Below are positions 51,373 to 59,973 of a stretch of DNA of 64,000 nt, piece after piece. The notes beneath the pieces were generated by a model. That model made no database searches. It was not told the DNA's origin and was given only the letters and a program-made list of their open reading frames with translations. Made by a program: the position numbers and the translations under genes. The stretch's first letter is position 1; the number at the start of each line of letters is the position of its first letter. Source of the stretch: Pelagadaptatus sp034112445 (GTDB lineage: Bacteria > Pseudomonadota > Gammaproteobacteria > Pseudomonadales > Cellvibrionaceae); contig JAWUVI010000014.1 in assembly GCA_034112445.1 (NCBI GenBank), positions 310,001 to 374,000 on the forward strand, written 5' to 3'.

Positions 51373-52353
51373 ATGACTGATATATCCCCCCTAAAGATCC
51401 AACAAAAACCCAATACTAAAGTTCAATTTGTCGATATTGATGCCGACAGAGCGGGCCAGAGAATTGATAATTTTTTATTGGCAACGTTAAAAGGCGTGCC
51501 TAAGTCACGTATTTACCGTATTTTGCGCAAAGGTGAAGTGCGGGTTAATAAGTCTAGAGCCAAGCCAGAATATAAATTGCAATCGGGCGACATTGTTCGT
51601 ATCCCGCCTGTACATTTGCCTGAGGAGAAGCATATCCCTCAAGCCAGTCAAAATTTAACAACATTGATCGAAGAATCTATTTTATACGAAGACAAAAGTT
51701 TGATCATTCTAAACAAACCATCAGGCTTGGCTGTGCATGGTGGTAGTGGTATTAGTCTTGGTTTAATTGAAACAATGCGCCAGATTCGACCTCAAGAAAA
51801 AGCACTTGAACTGGTTCACCGATTAGACAGAGATACTTCAGGTTGCATTATGATTGCTAAGAAACGCAGTTTATTGCGTTATTTGCATGAGCAGCTGCGC
51901 GAAGGAACAATTCAAAAGTTTTATCATGCGTTAGTGATCGGGCAGTGGCCAGATCAAATGCGTGAAGTAAACGCGCCGTTGAAGAAAAACGAACTCAGTA
52001 GTGGTGAAAGAATAGTTCGAGTTGATAGCTCTGGTAAGCAGTCTCGAACGTTATTTAGAGTGTTGCAGCGTTATGATTCTTGTTCATTAGTTGAAGCCAA
52101 ACCTATTACTGGACGAACCCACCAAATTAGAGTTCATGCGCAATACGGTGGACACGGTTTAGTGGGTGATAATAAGTACGGTGATGATGAATTCAATAAA
52201 TTGATGAAAAGCAAAGGGGTAAAACGCTTATTTCTTCATGCGGCGGCTTTGGAAGTTCAATTGCCTAATGAAAGAAAACCTTTGTTTATTGAAGCACCAC
52301 TAGAGCCTAGTTTGGCTAACGCATTGGCTCGGTTAAAAAAACAGGCTGGATGA
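51373..52353 (+). CDS. rluC: 23S rRNA pseudouridine(955/2504/2580) synthase RluC
   Basis: Modifies three uridines of 23S rRNA. S4 domain (GQRIDNFLLATLKGVPKSRIYRILRKGEVRVN in residues 27-58: key parts GQRIDNFL and ILRKGEVRVN), catalytic HRLDRDTSGCIMI and the GRTHQIRVHAQYGGH segment are close to RluC. Length 326. The start lacks a ribosome-binding site and lies nine bases after a TATAAT. Its stop overlaps the next ATG by four bases. Divergent from rne, as in most gammaproteobacteria. Confidence 0.94.
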   Translation: MTDISPLKIQQKPNTKVQFVDIDADRAGQRIDNFLLATLKGVPKSRIYRILRKGEVRVNKSRAKPEYKLQSGDIVRIPPVHLPEEKHIPQASQNLTTLIEESILYEDKSLIILNKPSGLAVHGGSGISLGLIETMRQIRPQEKALELVHRLDRDTSGCIMIAKKRSLLRYLHEQLREGTIQKFYHALVIGQWPDQMREVNAPLKKNELSSGERIVRVDSSGKQSRTLFRVLQRYDSCSLVEAKPITGRTHQIRVHAQYGGHGLVGDNKYGDDEFNKLMKSKGVKRLFLHAAALEVQLPNERKPLFIEAPLEPSLANALARLKKQAG

Positions 52354-52994
52354 TGCTGTATATTTTTGACTGGGATGGCACCTTATGTGATTCAACCGAT
52401 AAAATAGTGCGCTGCATGCAAAGTGCCGCAGACGACTTAAGCTTTTCTAAACTATCGTATGACTCAGTAAAGGATATTATTGGGCTCGGTTTGCCCGAAG
52501 CTATACAGACGTTATATAAAGGCATAAGTGCTGATGATGTTATTGCGCTGAAAGACCGCTATGTTCATCATTTTGTTGTCGAAGACCAGTCTCATCCTGA
52601 GTTGTTCCCAGCGGTTATTGAAACTTTGGAGTCTCTGCATTCTGATGGACACAAATTAGCTGTCGCTACAGGGAAGAGTCGTCGTGGGTTAGATCGTATT
52701 TTAAACGATCTAGATATGATGGATTATTTTCACGTAACTCGTTGTGCGGATGAGTCTGGATCAAAACCACATCCACAAATGCTGCATGAAATTTTAGAGA
52801 GTTTAAATATTCCTGTGGCGGAGGCGGTTATGATCGGCGATACGGAGTACGATTTAGAGATGGCGCAACGAGCAAATATGCAGTCTATAGCGGTAGATTA
52901 TGGCGCGCATCATATTGATCGATTAAAACTGTTCAACCCTATTTTATGTGTGTCACAAATACGTGAAATCCTGTCTTTTCAATCACGCTATTAA
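52350..52994 (+). CDS. HAD-superfamily phosphatase (phosphoglycolate phosphatase-like)
   Basis: A 214-residue HAD subfamily IA hydrolase. Motif I is FDWDGTLCDS, motif II LAVATGKS, the Lys is in GSKPHPQ and motif IV is MIGDTEYDLEMA. Overlaps rluC by four bases (ATGA), so it is coupled with it. The same pair occurs in Pseudomonas and Escherichia relatives; its substrate is not known. Confidence 0.9.
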   Translation: MMLYIFDWDGTLCDSTDKIVRCMQSAADDLSFSKLSYDSVKDIIGLGLPEAIQTLYKGISADDVIALKDRYVHHFVVEDQSHPELFPAVIETLESLHSDGHKLAVATGKSRRGLDRILNDLDMMDYFHVTRCADESGSKPHPQMLHEILESLNIPVAEAVMIGDTEYDLEMAQRANMQSIAVDYGAHHIDRLKLFNPILCVSQIREILSFQSRY

Positions 52995-52999
52995 AACTG

Positions 53000-53869
53000 T
53001 TATTGAGTTGCGCGCTCGACCTTCAAATAAACTGAGTCATTACTGCTTAATTGGCTGCTGTATCTTTTTATAAGTGCGGAGTGATTCTTTTGTTGTTTTT
53101 GTGACTTGCCTCCAATCAAAATCCACTGGTCCAAACGTCCTGTGACGGTGCCTTCATATGTATCGCTGTTAATGTGACGCTGGTTGTTTAATGACTGTTT
53201 TTTGGTTGATAGTGACAGCAAAATATTATCTCCACTTAATAATAAAGGGGTGACATAAAAGCCGGTCACTATGTCGGTCATTATTGGATGGGATTCAATG
53301 TGATCTGGGTTTCCAGCATTATTGTGATGCCGTGAGACGAAGTTGATTGGCGTTTTAGAGCCCGTTTCTATATAGGCTGGAAGGCCTTCTGTAGCCCTGA
53401 CTTGTTGGGTTATATTGTTGTTGGTCGTTGTCGATTTATTTCTAACAGTTGTTTTAGACTTTTCCGTGGATGTTGAACGAAAAGTACTACCAATACTCAA
53501 TGTTGTCTTGCCTGAATTAAATTTTGGTGCCCCTTCATAGGCGATAAGGTTACCTTGCTGCTGTAATGATTCGCCATGGCGGATAGAGATCAGGAGTTGC
53601 GTTAAAGGCGTGTCTAATTCGTCTATAAGAAAATGAAGTTCGGCCAGCTTTGCTGCTGATCCTTTCAGAATTATTTGATCATTAGCTGAGCTAATCAGTA
53701 CATTGTCATCGGCCATTTTCTTTAGCGTAGGCAAAATCATTTCTACCGGGCGGTGCTTGAGTGGGATAATCTCCATGTGGGTTTCTTCAGCCCTAATAGA
53801 CAGGGAAAGAAGTAACATAAAGACTAAAAAACTCAGTGTTAAGCGTATAGACAGCATCAGGTAGCTCAA
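53000..53869 (-). CDS. Exported protein with a secretin N-type (NolW-like) domain
   Basis: A 289-residue protein with a signal peptide (LTLSFLVFMLLLSLSIRA-EE). Residues about 32-95 (MEIIPLKHRPVEMILPTLKKMA..ILKGSAAKLAELHFLIDELDTP: key parts LKHRPVEMILPTL and LHFLIDELD) resemble the short N-domains of secretins. The rest is Ser/Thr/Asn-rich with a central ring-like TTT/NNN stretch and no complete secretin beta-domain. It may form a pore-associated or pilotin-like periplasmic component. I do not recognise a named protein. Confidence 0.75.
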   Translation of the reverse strand: MSYLMLSIRLTLSFLVFMLLLSLSIRAEETHMEIIPLKHRPVEMILPTLKKMADDNVLISSANDQIILKGSAAKLAELHFLIDELDTPLTQLLISIRHGESLQQQGNLIAYEGAPKFNSGKTTLSIGSTFRSTSTEKSKTTVRNKSTTTNNNITQQVRATEGLPAYIETGSKTPINFVSRHHNNAGNPDHIESHPIMTDIVTGFYVTPLLLSGDNILLSLSTKKQSLNNQRHINSDTYEGTVTGRLDQWILIGGKSQKQQKNHSALIKRYSSQLSSNDSVYLKVERATQ

Positions 53870-53923
53870 TTTTGATTTGAAATATTATGCTTCAATTCTA
53901 GTTTGTAGAAAGCAATATACAAT

Positions 53924-54013
53924 CTTGGTCAAGATATAACTGTTGCTCAAGATATAACTGTTGGTCAAGATACAACTGTTGGTCAAGATACAACTGTTAC
54001 TCAAGATACAGTG
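53924..54013. repeat. Five tandem 18-base repeats (minisatellite)
   Basis: Five adjacent imperfect copies of GTTGGTCAAGATACAACT (unit starts 53924, 53942, 53960, 53978, 53996). Copies vary at a few positions (GGT/GCT/ACT; ATA/ACA). Read in one plus-strand frame they encode VGQDTT-like repeats, but an in-frame TAG at 53906 and the lack of a start show it is not a gene. It lies upstream of the secretin-domain gene and after the hydroxylase gene. Confidence 0.93.
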
Positions 54014-54048
54014 TTGGCAGTGAGTGGGCATTGATTATCAGGTGTTGA

Positions 54049-55260
54049 TTAGTAGTCAGTTGTTTCTGAGTATAAGGCTTCAACATCAAGTAGCATGGCT
54101 AAAACCTCCTTGTCTTTAGGGCTTGTTAAAAAGACACGTAGATCATCAGAATGAAAAACATTATTGGCACACAATAAGTCTGCAAAACTTAAAGATACGC
54201 AATATTCTTCTCCTGATATAAAAAGATAGGCACTTTGCTCTGTGTGCGAAAATGTTTTGTTAGGGATAAAAGCAAAGCGCATTTGAGGGTTGCGTTTATA
54301 GAGTCCTTCTTCAAGTTCTATGTTGATGCGAGCATGATGGTCGTTTATAGCTATGGGAGTAGGGCAGTCATCAGACTTTGGTCTGGTTGTATAGCGACCA
54401 AACCAGCGGGATATTTTTTCGGGTTGATCTAGTTGGCTATTAAGAATGTTGTGTACTTTTGATAGTGCCTCTGTAGATATTTCACCGGGGTTGAATTGTG
54501 ACTTAAATCCTGGATCTTCATAGCGTTGTTCTGCGGAACCTGTTGATAATTCTTCCTCTAAAAAATCAGATAGTAAGTCTCCATAGCTTGGCGCTCTAAA
54601 TCCTATAGAAAAAGTCATGCAGGCGTCATCTTCAGCTGTCCCCCAGTGGGCAAGACGGGGAGGTAAATACAGCATGTCGCCGGGGTTTAATACCCATTCA
54701 TCTGCAGGCTCAAATTGTTTGAGTATGTGTAAATCTATACCTTCTATACAGGGGGTGCTGCTATCGCAGTATTGGCCTATTTTCCAGCGTCTTTGGCCGC
54801 TGGCTTGCAATAAAAACACATCGTATTGGTCAAAATGAGGGCCGACACTTCCCCCAGTTGTGGCGTAGCTGGCCATAATGTCATCTAGGCGCCAGTTGGG
54901 AATAAAACGAAAGAATTCTAATAAATCGTCAAAGTCGGGAATCCAATGATTGATGGACTGTACTAATAATGTCCAGTTGGATTCAGGCAGTTGCTGGAAG
55001 TCTTGTTCGGTAAATGTACCGTGTTTCAACTCCCATGGGGTCTTGCCATGCTCGATCACAAGCCGTGACTCTATCTCTTCTTCAAGGGCAAGTCCGGCGA
55101 GTTCATCTGGAGTAATAGGGGAGTCATAATCAGGTAAAGCTTGCCGAATAAGGTATGGTTTTTTTTGCCAATAGTTATCAATAAATTCAGCGGTTGAAAT
55201 ACCCCCTAGAGTTGTAAACGGTAAGGGGTATTGTGATTTTGAACGATCAATTGAAGCCAT
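54049..55260 (-). CDS. 50S ribosomal protein uL16 arginine 3-hydroxylase (YcfD/RoxA, JmjC family)
   Basis: Fe(II)/2-oxoglutarate oxygenase that hydroxylates an arginine of L16 and affects growth and cold adaptation in E. coli. The start at 55260 (MASIDRS) is chosen, 17 bases after purB; an ATG at 55305 would overlap purB by 29 bases. The metal triad is HFDQYD (HxD) and AHWG, within the JmjC fold (GGSVGPHFDQYDVFLLQ; PGDMLYLPPRLAH). Extra C-terminal winged-helix domain follows. Product 403 residues. Confidence 0.9.
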   Translation of the reverse strand: MASIDRSKSQYPLPFTTLGGISTAEFIDNYWQKKPYLIRQALPDYDSPITPDELAGLALEEEIESRLVIEHGKTPWELKHGTFTEQDFQQLPESNWTLLVQSINHWIPDFDDLLEFFRFIPNWRLDDIMASYATTGGSVGPHFDQYDVFLLQASGQRRWKIGQYCDSSTPCIEGIDLHILKQFEPADEWVLNPGDMLYLPPRLAHWGTAEDDACMTFSIGFRAPSYGDLLSDFLEEELSTGSAEQRYEDPGFKSQFNPGEISTEALSKVHNILNSQLDQPEKISRWFGRYTTRPKSDDCPTPIAINDHHARINIELEEGLYKRNPQMRFAFIPNKTFSHTEQSAYLFISGEEYCVSLSFADLLCANNVFHSDDLRVFLTSPKDKEVLAMLLDVEALYSETTDY

Positions 55261-55276
55261 AAGAATATAGGGACTT

Positions 55277-56644
55277 TTATATGTTTTTAGCTTGTGAAGC
55301 GGCATTGCCTACATAGTTTTCTGGGGTTAAATCACGCATAGCTTGCTTAGCTGATTCGGGCACGTCCAGAGTTTCTACAAACTTCTCGATAACTTCTTGA
55401 GAAATGGTTTGGCCGCGGGTTAGCGCTTTTAATTTTTCATATGGTTCAGCTACATTGTAGCGACGCATAATGGTTTGGATAGGTTCCGCTAGAACTTCCC
55501 AGCTAGAGTTCAAATCGTCGGCGAGTTTTACTCTATTAATTTCTAACTTACTGATACCTTTTAATGTTGCTGCATAAGCCATAGTGCTATAGGCAAAACC
55601 AACACCCATATTACGCAGTACGGTCGAATCGGTAAGATCTCTCTGCCAGCGTGAAACAGGCAGCTTGGTTGCCATATGGCCTAAAACAGCATTGGCAAGA
55701 CCAAGATTTCCTTCCGAGTTTTCAAAGTCAATCGGGTTAACTTTATGTGGCATAGTGGATGAACCTACTTCTCCAGCAATGGTTTTTTGTTTGAAGTAGC
55801 CCATTGATATATAGCCCCAGATATCACGATCAAAATCGATAAGAATCGTGTTGAAGCGTGCAATGGCGTCAAATAATTCAGCGATGTAATCGTGTGGTTC
55901 AATCTGGGTGGTGTAGGGATTCCAGGCTAAGCCTAGGCCTTCAACAAATTCTTTAGCGTTGGTTTGCCAATCAATGTCAGGGTAGGCCGACAGATGAGCA
56001 TTGTAGTTGCCTACGGCTCCGTTAATTTTCCCGAGCATTTCTATTTGGTTAATTTGTTTCAGCTGGCGTCTCAAGCGAGCCACTACATTGGCCATTTCTT
56101 TGCCAACGGTAGTTGGTGATGCGGTTTGTCCATGAGTGCGGGCCAACATTGAATCTTCAGCGTAATCATTTGCTTTCACGGCTATGGCATCAATTATCTT
56201 GTTCATTTCAACCGTTAATACTGTGTCGCGCCCCTGCTTTAACATTAAGGCATGAGAAAGATTGTTGATGTCTTCAGATGTGCAAGCAAAGTGAACGAAC
56301 TCTTTAATTTTATCGAGCTCTTGGTTGTCAGCAAACTGTTCTTTAATAAAGTATTCGACCGCTTTTACGTCATGATTAGTGACGCTTTCGATGTCTTTAA
56401 TACGCTGAGCATGGGACTCGTTAAAGTTAGTGACTATATTGTTAAGCTGTTGATTGGTTGCTGAGCTAAATGCTGGAACTTCAGTGATTCCAGGGTTTTC
56501 GGCCAGTTTTTGCAGCCAACGTATCTCAACTTCAACTCGGTAATAAATCAATCCGTACTCGCTAAAAATACTTCTAAAATCAGCGGTTTTACTGCCGTAA
56601 CGGCCATCAATTGGGGATACAGCGTTAAGTGCGGAAAGCTCCAT
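55277..56644 (-). CDS. purB: Adenylosuccinate lyase
   Basis: Acts twice in purine synthesis, cleaving SAICAR and adenylosuccinate. The ATG at 56644 (MELSALNAVSPIDGRYG) aligns with E. coli PurB (MELSSLTAVSPVDGRYG). The signature GSSTMPHKVNPIDFENSEGN with the catalytic Ser loop, ARTHGQTASPTTVGKE and TSEDINNL are visible. Length 455. Upstream hflD and mnmA are on the same strand, the gammaproteobacterial mnmA-hflD-purB cluster. Confidence 0.96.
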   Translation of the reverse strand: MELSALNAVSPIDGRYGSKTADFRSIFSEYGLIYYRVEVEIRWLQKLAENPGITEVPAFSSATNQQLNNIVTNFNESHAQRIKDIESVTNHDVKAVEYFIKEQFADNQELDKIKEFVHFACTSEDINNLSHALMLKQGRDTVLTVEMNKIIDAIAVKANDYAEDSMLARTHGQTASPTTVGKEMANVVARLRRQLKQINQIEMLGKINGAVGNYNAHLSAYPDIDWQTNAKEFVEGLGLAWNPYTTQIEPHDYIAELFDAIARFNTILIDFDRDIWGYISMGYFKQKTIAGEVGSSTMPHKVNPIDFENSEGNLGLANAVLGHMATKLPVSRWQRDLTDSTVLRNMGVGFAYSTMAYAATLKGISKLEINRVKLADDLNSSWEVLAEPIQTIMRRYNVAEPYEKLKALTRGQTISQEVIEKFVETLDVPESAKQAMRDLTPENYVGNAASQAKNI

Positions 56645-56738
56645 GGTCAATAACTCTCAAGTTGATTAGTTGAATAGATTAAGGGGTTATGAGTCGATTT
56701 TTAAATTGCGCGCATGATACCTGAATTTTATCTCAATA

Positions 56739-57389
56739 TCAGGTGCGGTGGATGTCTTTCAGTAAGGATTCTGCACAGGCGACGATTCTTTTGCGTTGAA
56801 AAACCATATGCCACCGTGTCCCTCCAACTTGACGCCACAACATGGCTGAACGTATCCCTGCCAATAAGAGCGATCTAACTTGATTGGCTATTCGTTTTTG
56901 TTGAAGGTAGGTAGCGTCGCCAGTGACTTGAATGCGAAATTTAAAGGTGCTGATAGTGTCTGTGTAAATACCTGCTAAGTTAGCCAAAACGTTTTCATGA
57001 TCAAGGCCAAACAAATCAGCCTGATGGATGGACTGTTTTATTCGAGTGCTAGCAACTTCAAGCATGTCTGGCTTGGAAAGAAGCTTCTTTTGTAGGTGTT
57101 GTAGTCCGAGTATGTAACGTAATACATCTGTACTGTTTTTATCAAAACCCTGTCTATTTGGCTGACTTTTTAATGCGTTAATTAAGGTGTTCAGGCCTAG
57201 CTCAAGGTTGCGTAAATCGCTGCCATAAACATCTAAAGTGCTGTCAGGGCTCACTTGAAGGATGCTGTTGATGGAGATTCTTTGAGCTTCAGTTGTAACA
57301 TAACCTGTCTTAGCTAATTGATCGACCAAAGCGGCAGCTTGAAAAATTCCTCCTAAAGCTATGGTTATATCGGTCCAGTTTTTACTCAC
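56739..57389 (-). CDS. hflD: High-frequency lysogenization protein HflD homologue
   Basis: A 216-residue helical protein. In E. coli HflD binds phage lambda CII and lowers lysogeny; its cellular role is unclear. WTDITIALGGIFQAAALVDQLA at the N-terminus and the C-terminal GTRWHMVFQRKRIV are typical. GTG start overlaps the mnmA stop by four bases. Confidence 0.92.
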   Translation of the reverse strand: MSKNWTDITIALGGIFQAAALVDQLAKTGYVTTEAQRISINSILQVSPDSTLDVYGSDLRNLELGLNTLINALKSQPNRQGFDKNSTDVLRYILGLQHLQKKLLSKPDMLEVASTRIKQSIHQADLFGLDHENVLANLAGIYTDTISTFKFRIQVTGDATYLQQKRIANQVRSLLLAGIRSAMLWRQVGGTRWHMVFQRKRIVACAESLLKDIHRT

Positions 57390-58537
57390 GAATTATTCTC
57401 AGTCTTAATCGGCTCATTACTAGCGGATTCAATTACGGCTCCGCCAAGACAGTGTTCATCTATATAAAAGACAACTGATTGGCCTGGGGTTACTGCGCGT
57501 TGTGGCTGATCAAATTCAACGTGGAGTGAATTGTCAGAATTAATATGCACGGTGCACTCTTGGTCCGCTTGTCTGTAGCGGGTTTTAGCCATGCAGCGAA
57601 GAGGTGCGTCGTTAGGTGCTCCGTTAATCCAATGGCAGCTGCTAGCGTAAAGGTTCTTATGGAATAGAAGTGGGTGCTGGGAGCCCTGAACTACGAGCAG
57701 CTCATTGGTGCAGAGCTTCTTTTCAGCCACATACCACGGATCTTCATTAGCGCCCTTGATGCCTCCTATCCCTAAGCCTTGTCGCTGGCCAATAGTGTGG
57801 TACATCAAGCCGCTATGCTTTCCAAGTATGGTGCCATCATCGGTGATGATATTTCCAGGCTGGGCGGGTAAATACTGCTCCAAGAAATCTTTAAAACGTC
57901 TTTCGCCTATAAAGCAAATGCCAGTGCTATCTTTTTTGTCGCTGGTTATAAGGTCGTGTTGTTTTGCTAGCTCGCGAACAGCGTTTTTTTGCATTTCGCC
58001 TATAGGAAATAAGGATCGAGAAAACTCTTTTTCACCTACAGCATGAAGAAAATAGCTTTGATCTTTGTTGTTATCCAAACCTTTTAGTAGGTGAGTGTGG
58101 GCTTGATCTGCGGAGGTTACCGTCTGCTTTCTAACGTAGTGGCCCGTAGCAATAAAATCGGCACCCAATACTTGAGCGTATTCCAAAAACACTTTGAATT
58201 TTATTTCTCTATTGCACAAAATGTCAGGGTTTGGCGTCCTACCGGCTTGGTATTCAGCAAGAAAATGTTCAAATACATTATCCCAATATTCAGCCGCGAA
58301 ATTTGCGGTGTGCAATTTAATTTCTAACTTATCGCAAACAGCTTGAGCGTCATTAAGATCGGTTTGGGCTGTACAGTATTCGGTTCCATCATCTTCATCC
58401 CAGTTCTTCATGAACAGGCCTTCAACCTGATAGCCTTGCTGCATGAGCAGTAAGGCAGACACAGATGAGTCTACGCCGCCGGACATGCCTACGATGACTT
58501 TGGTGGCTGAGTGCGTGCTGGATTCTGTGTTGTTCAT
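57386..58537 (-). CDS. mnmA: tRNA-specific 2-thiouridylase MnmA
   Basis: Makes s2U34 in tRNA Lys/Glu/Gln using sulfur from the TusABCDE relay. The PP-loop is GMSGGVDSSVSALLL, and the two catalytic Cys are in DLNDAQAVC-like CNREIKF (Cys near residue 110) and STGICFIGERRF. VTPGQSVVFY near the C-terminus is also characteristic. Length 383. TusBCD are encoded 12 kb to the left. Confidence 0.95.
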   Translation of the reverse strand: MNNTESSTHSATKVIVGMSGGVDSSVSALLLMQQGYQVEGLFMKNWDEDDGTEYCTAQTDLNDAQAVCDKLEIKLHTANFAAEYWDNVFEHFLAEYQAGRTPNPDILCNREIKFKVFLEYAQVLGADFIATGHYVRKQTVTSADQAHTHLLKGLDNNKDQSYFLHAVGEKEFSRSLFPIGEMQKNAVRELAKQHDLITSDKKDSTGICFIGERRFKDFLEQYLPAQPGNIITDDGTILGKHSGLMYHTIGQRQGLGIGGIKGANEDPWYVAEKKLCTNELLVVQGSQHPLLFHKNLYASSCHWINGAPNDAPLRCMAKTRYRQADQECTVHINSDNSLHVEFDQPQRAVTPGQSVVFYIDEHCLGGAVIESASNEPIKTENNS

Positions 58538-58610
58538 TATCTTTCTGCAGGATTTTGTCGAGGACGTATTCTACCTGTGCTATTGGCTCATATCCATAAA
58601 CCAATAGGCT

Positions 58611-59219
58611 TCATTTACGCTGTCGATTAGTTTTTCTCTGCTTGAAAGGTCGATTAGGCTTTTTCATTCTGGGAGGTTCAATCTGCTGGCTGAAAAACTC
58701 TCCAGGTTGTAATTTTCCTAAGCTCCAGACACCTATCTTACAGCGTATAAGTCTAAGTGTTGGGTAGCCAATGGCGGCTGTCATTCTTCTTACTTGTCTG
58801 TTGCGGCCTTCTGAAATGGTTATTTCTAGCCATTGAGTGGGAATATCTTTGCGTACCCTGATGGGAGGCGTACGTTCCCACAGGTGCATAGGCTCTTGTA
58901 TTAACGTCACCTGAGCAGGTTTAGTCATACCATCCTTGAGTTTAATTCCCTGGCGTAATGGATCTAGTTCTTTATCAGTAGGGCAGCGATCTACTTGAGC
59001 CCAATAGGTTTTTTCCATTTTTTTGTCTGGATGGGAGATGCTGTGCTGAAGAGGGCCGGAATCAGTCAGCAACATAAGTCCTTCAGAGTCAAAATCCAAT
59101 CTTCCCGCGGGGTAAACCTCGGGTATATCAATATAAGACGCCAATGTTGTTCTGCCATCGTTGTCCTTAAATTGGCTAAGTACATTAAACGGTTTGTTTA
59201 AAAGAATAAGCTGAGCCAA
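58611..59219 (-). CDS. rluE: 23S rRNA pseudouridine(2457) synthase RluE
   Basis: RsuA-type pseudouridine synthase without an S4 domain. Starts with TTG at 59219. LILLNKPFNVLSQF, the catalytic PAGRLDFDSEGLMLLTDSG and ISEGRNRQVRRMTAAIG identify it, and the basic C-terminal tail (PFKQRKTNRQRK) resembles RluE. Length 202. It neighbours mnmA as in E. coli, though nudJ between them is absent. Confidence 0.92.
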   Translation of the reverse strand: MAQLILLNKPFNVLSQFKDNDGRTTLASYIDIPEVYPAGRLDFDSEGLMLLTDSGPLQHSISHPDKKMEKTYWAQVDRCPTDKELDPLRQGIKLKDGMTKPAQVTLIQEPMHLWERTPPIRVRKDIPTQWLEITISEGRNRQVRRMTAAIGYPTLRLIRCKIGVWSLGKLQPGEFFSQQIEPPRMKKPNRPFKQRKTNRQRK

Positions 59220-59514
59220 AGTGCTTTCACCTTAAATTATTGAGTGGTTATATAATTGCATTTTATACAGTAATGTTTCTATTCTCGGTCGATTTTATGG
59301 CGGGTAATTTATTATTTCAGCCATTTTTAATACGTCTTTCTAGAATGAGGATAGCTTTTCGCATATTGAAAATATTATCACTAAGGGCTTGAAGAATAGC
59401 GAGTCGGGACTTATATAAAATAAAGACATCAATTTTCCAGTTTCTAGCCGATAAATAAGGTAAAATGGACGCTCTTTCTTCTTCCAAACTCAATTAAAGT
59501 AAACTACAAAAGAA

Positions 59515-59901
59515 ATGATTGACAGAATGAGTGCATCCAACAATATTCGTCTAGTATTGAACATGAATAGCGAAAGTGAAGAGCATGATGACGGTGATTT
59601 AGCGCTTCAAGAAATGAAGCCAAAGCTGAAACAGCCTTCTCGTTATAAAGTTGTATTACTAAATGATGACTATACTCCAATGGAGTTTGTCATTGAGATA
59701 TTAGAATCTTTTTTCTCTATGGGAAAAGAGCAGGCAACCCGTGTAATGCTAACGGTACATACCGCAGGAAAAGGTGTTTGTGGCATATTTACAAGAGATA
59801 TAGCTGAAACTAAAGCTGCACTTGTGAATCAATATGCTAGAGATAATGAACATCCGCTGCTGTGTGAAATTGAAGCAGTAAATGATGATGAGGATGATTA
59901 A
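59515..59901 (+). CDS. clpS: ATP-dependent Clp protease adaptor ClpS
   Basis: Adaptor that recognises N-degron substrates (N-terminal Leu, Phe, Trp, Tyr) and passes them to ClpAP. YKVVLLNDDYTPMEFVIEIL with the binding-site Asp-Asp and Met, VHTAGKGVCGIFTRDIAETK and NEHPLLCEIE are the ClpS core. The start is uncertain (ATG at 59515, 59527 or 59563; none has a strong ribosome-binding site). The length of 128 from the first is longer than E. coli (106). Confidence 0.92.
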   Translation: MIDRMSASNNIRLVLNMNSESEEHDDGDLALQEMKPKLKQPSRYKVVLLNDDYTPMEFVIEILESFFSMGKEQATRVMLTVHTAGKGVCGIFTRDIAETKAALVNQYARDNEHPLLCEIEAVNDDEDD

Positions 59902-59973
59902 CTACAGAGATGCTTAACGCATCCTTCATTCTTATCAATGACTTTGTTAATTTTGTTTTTAGGGGTGATTAAA

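Noticed and set aside
53924..54013. CRISPR array
   Set aside because: The units are directly adjacent without spacers and no cas genes are present.
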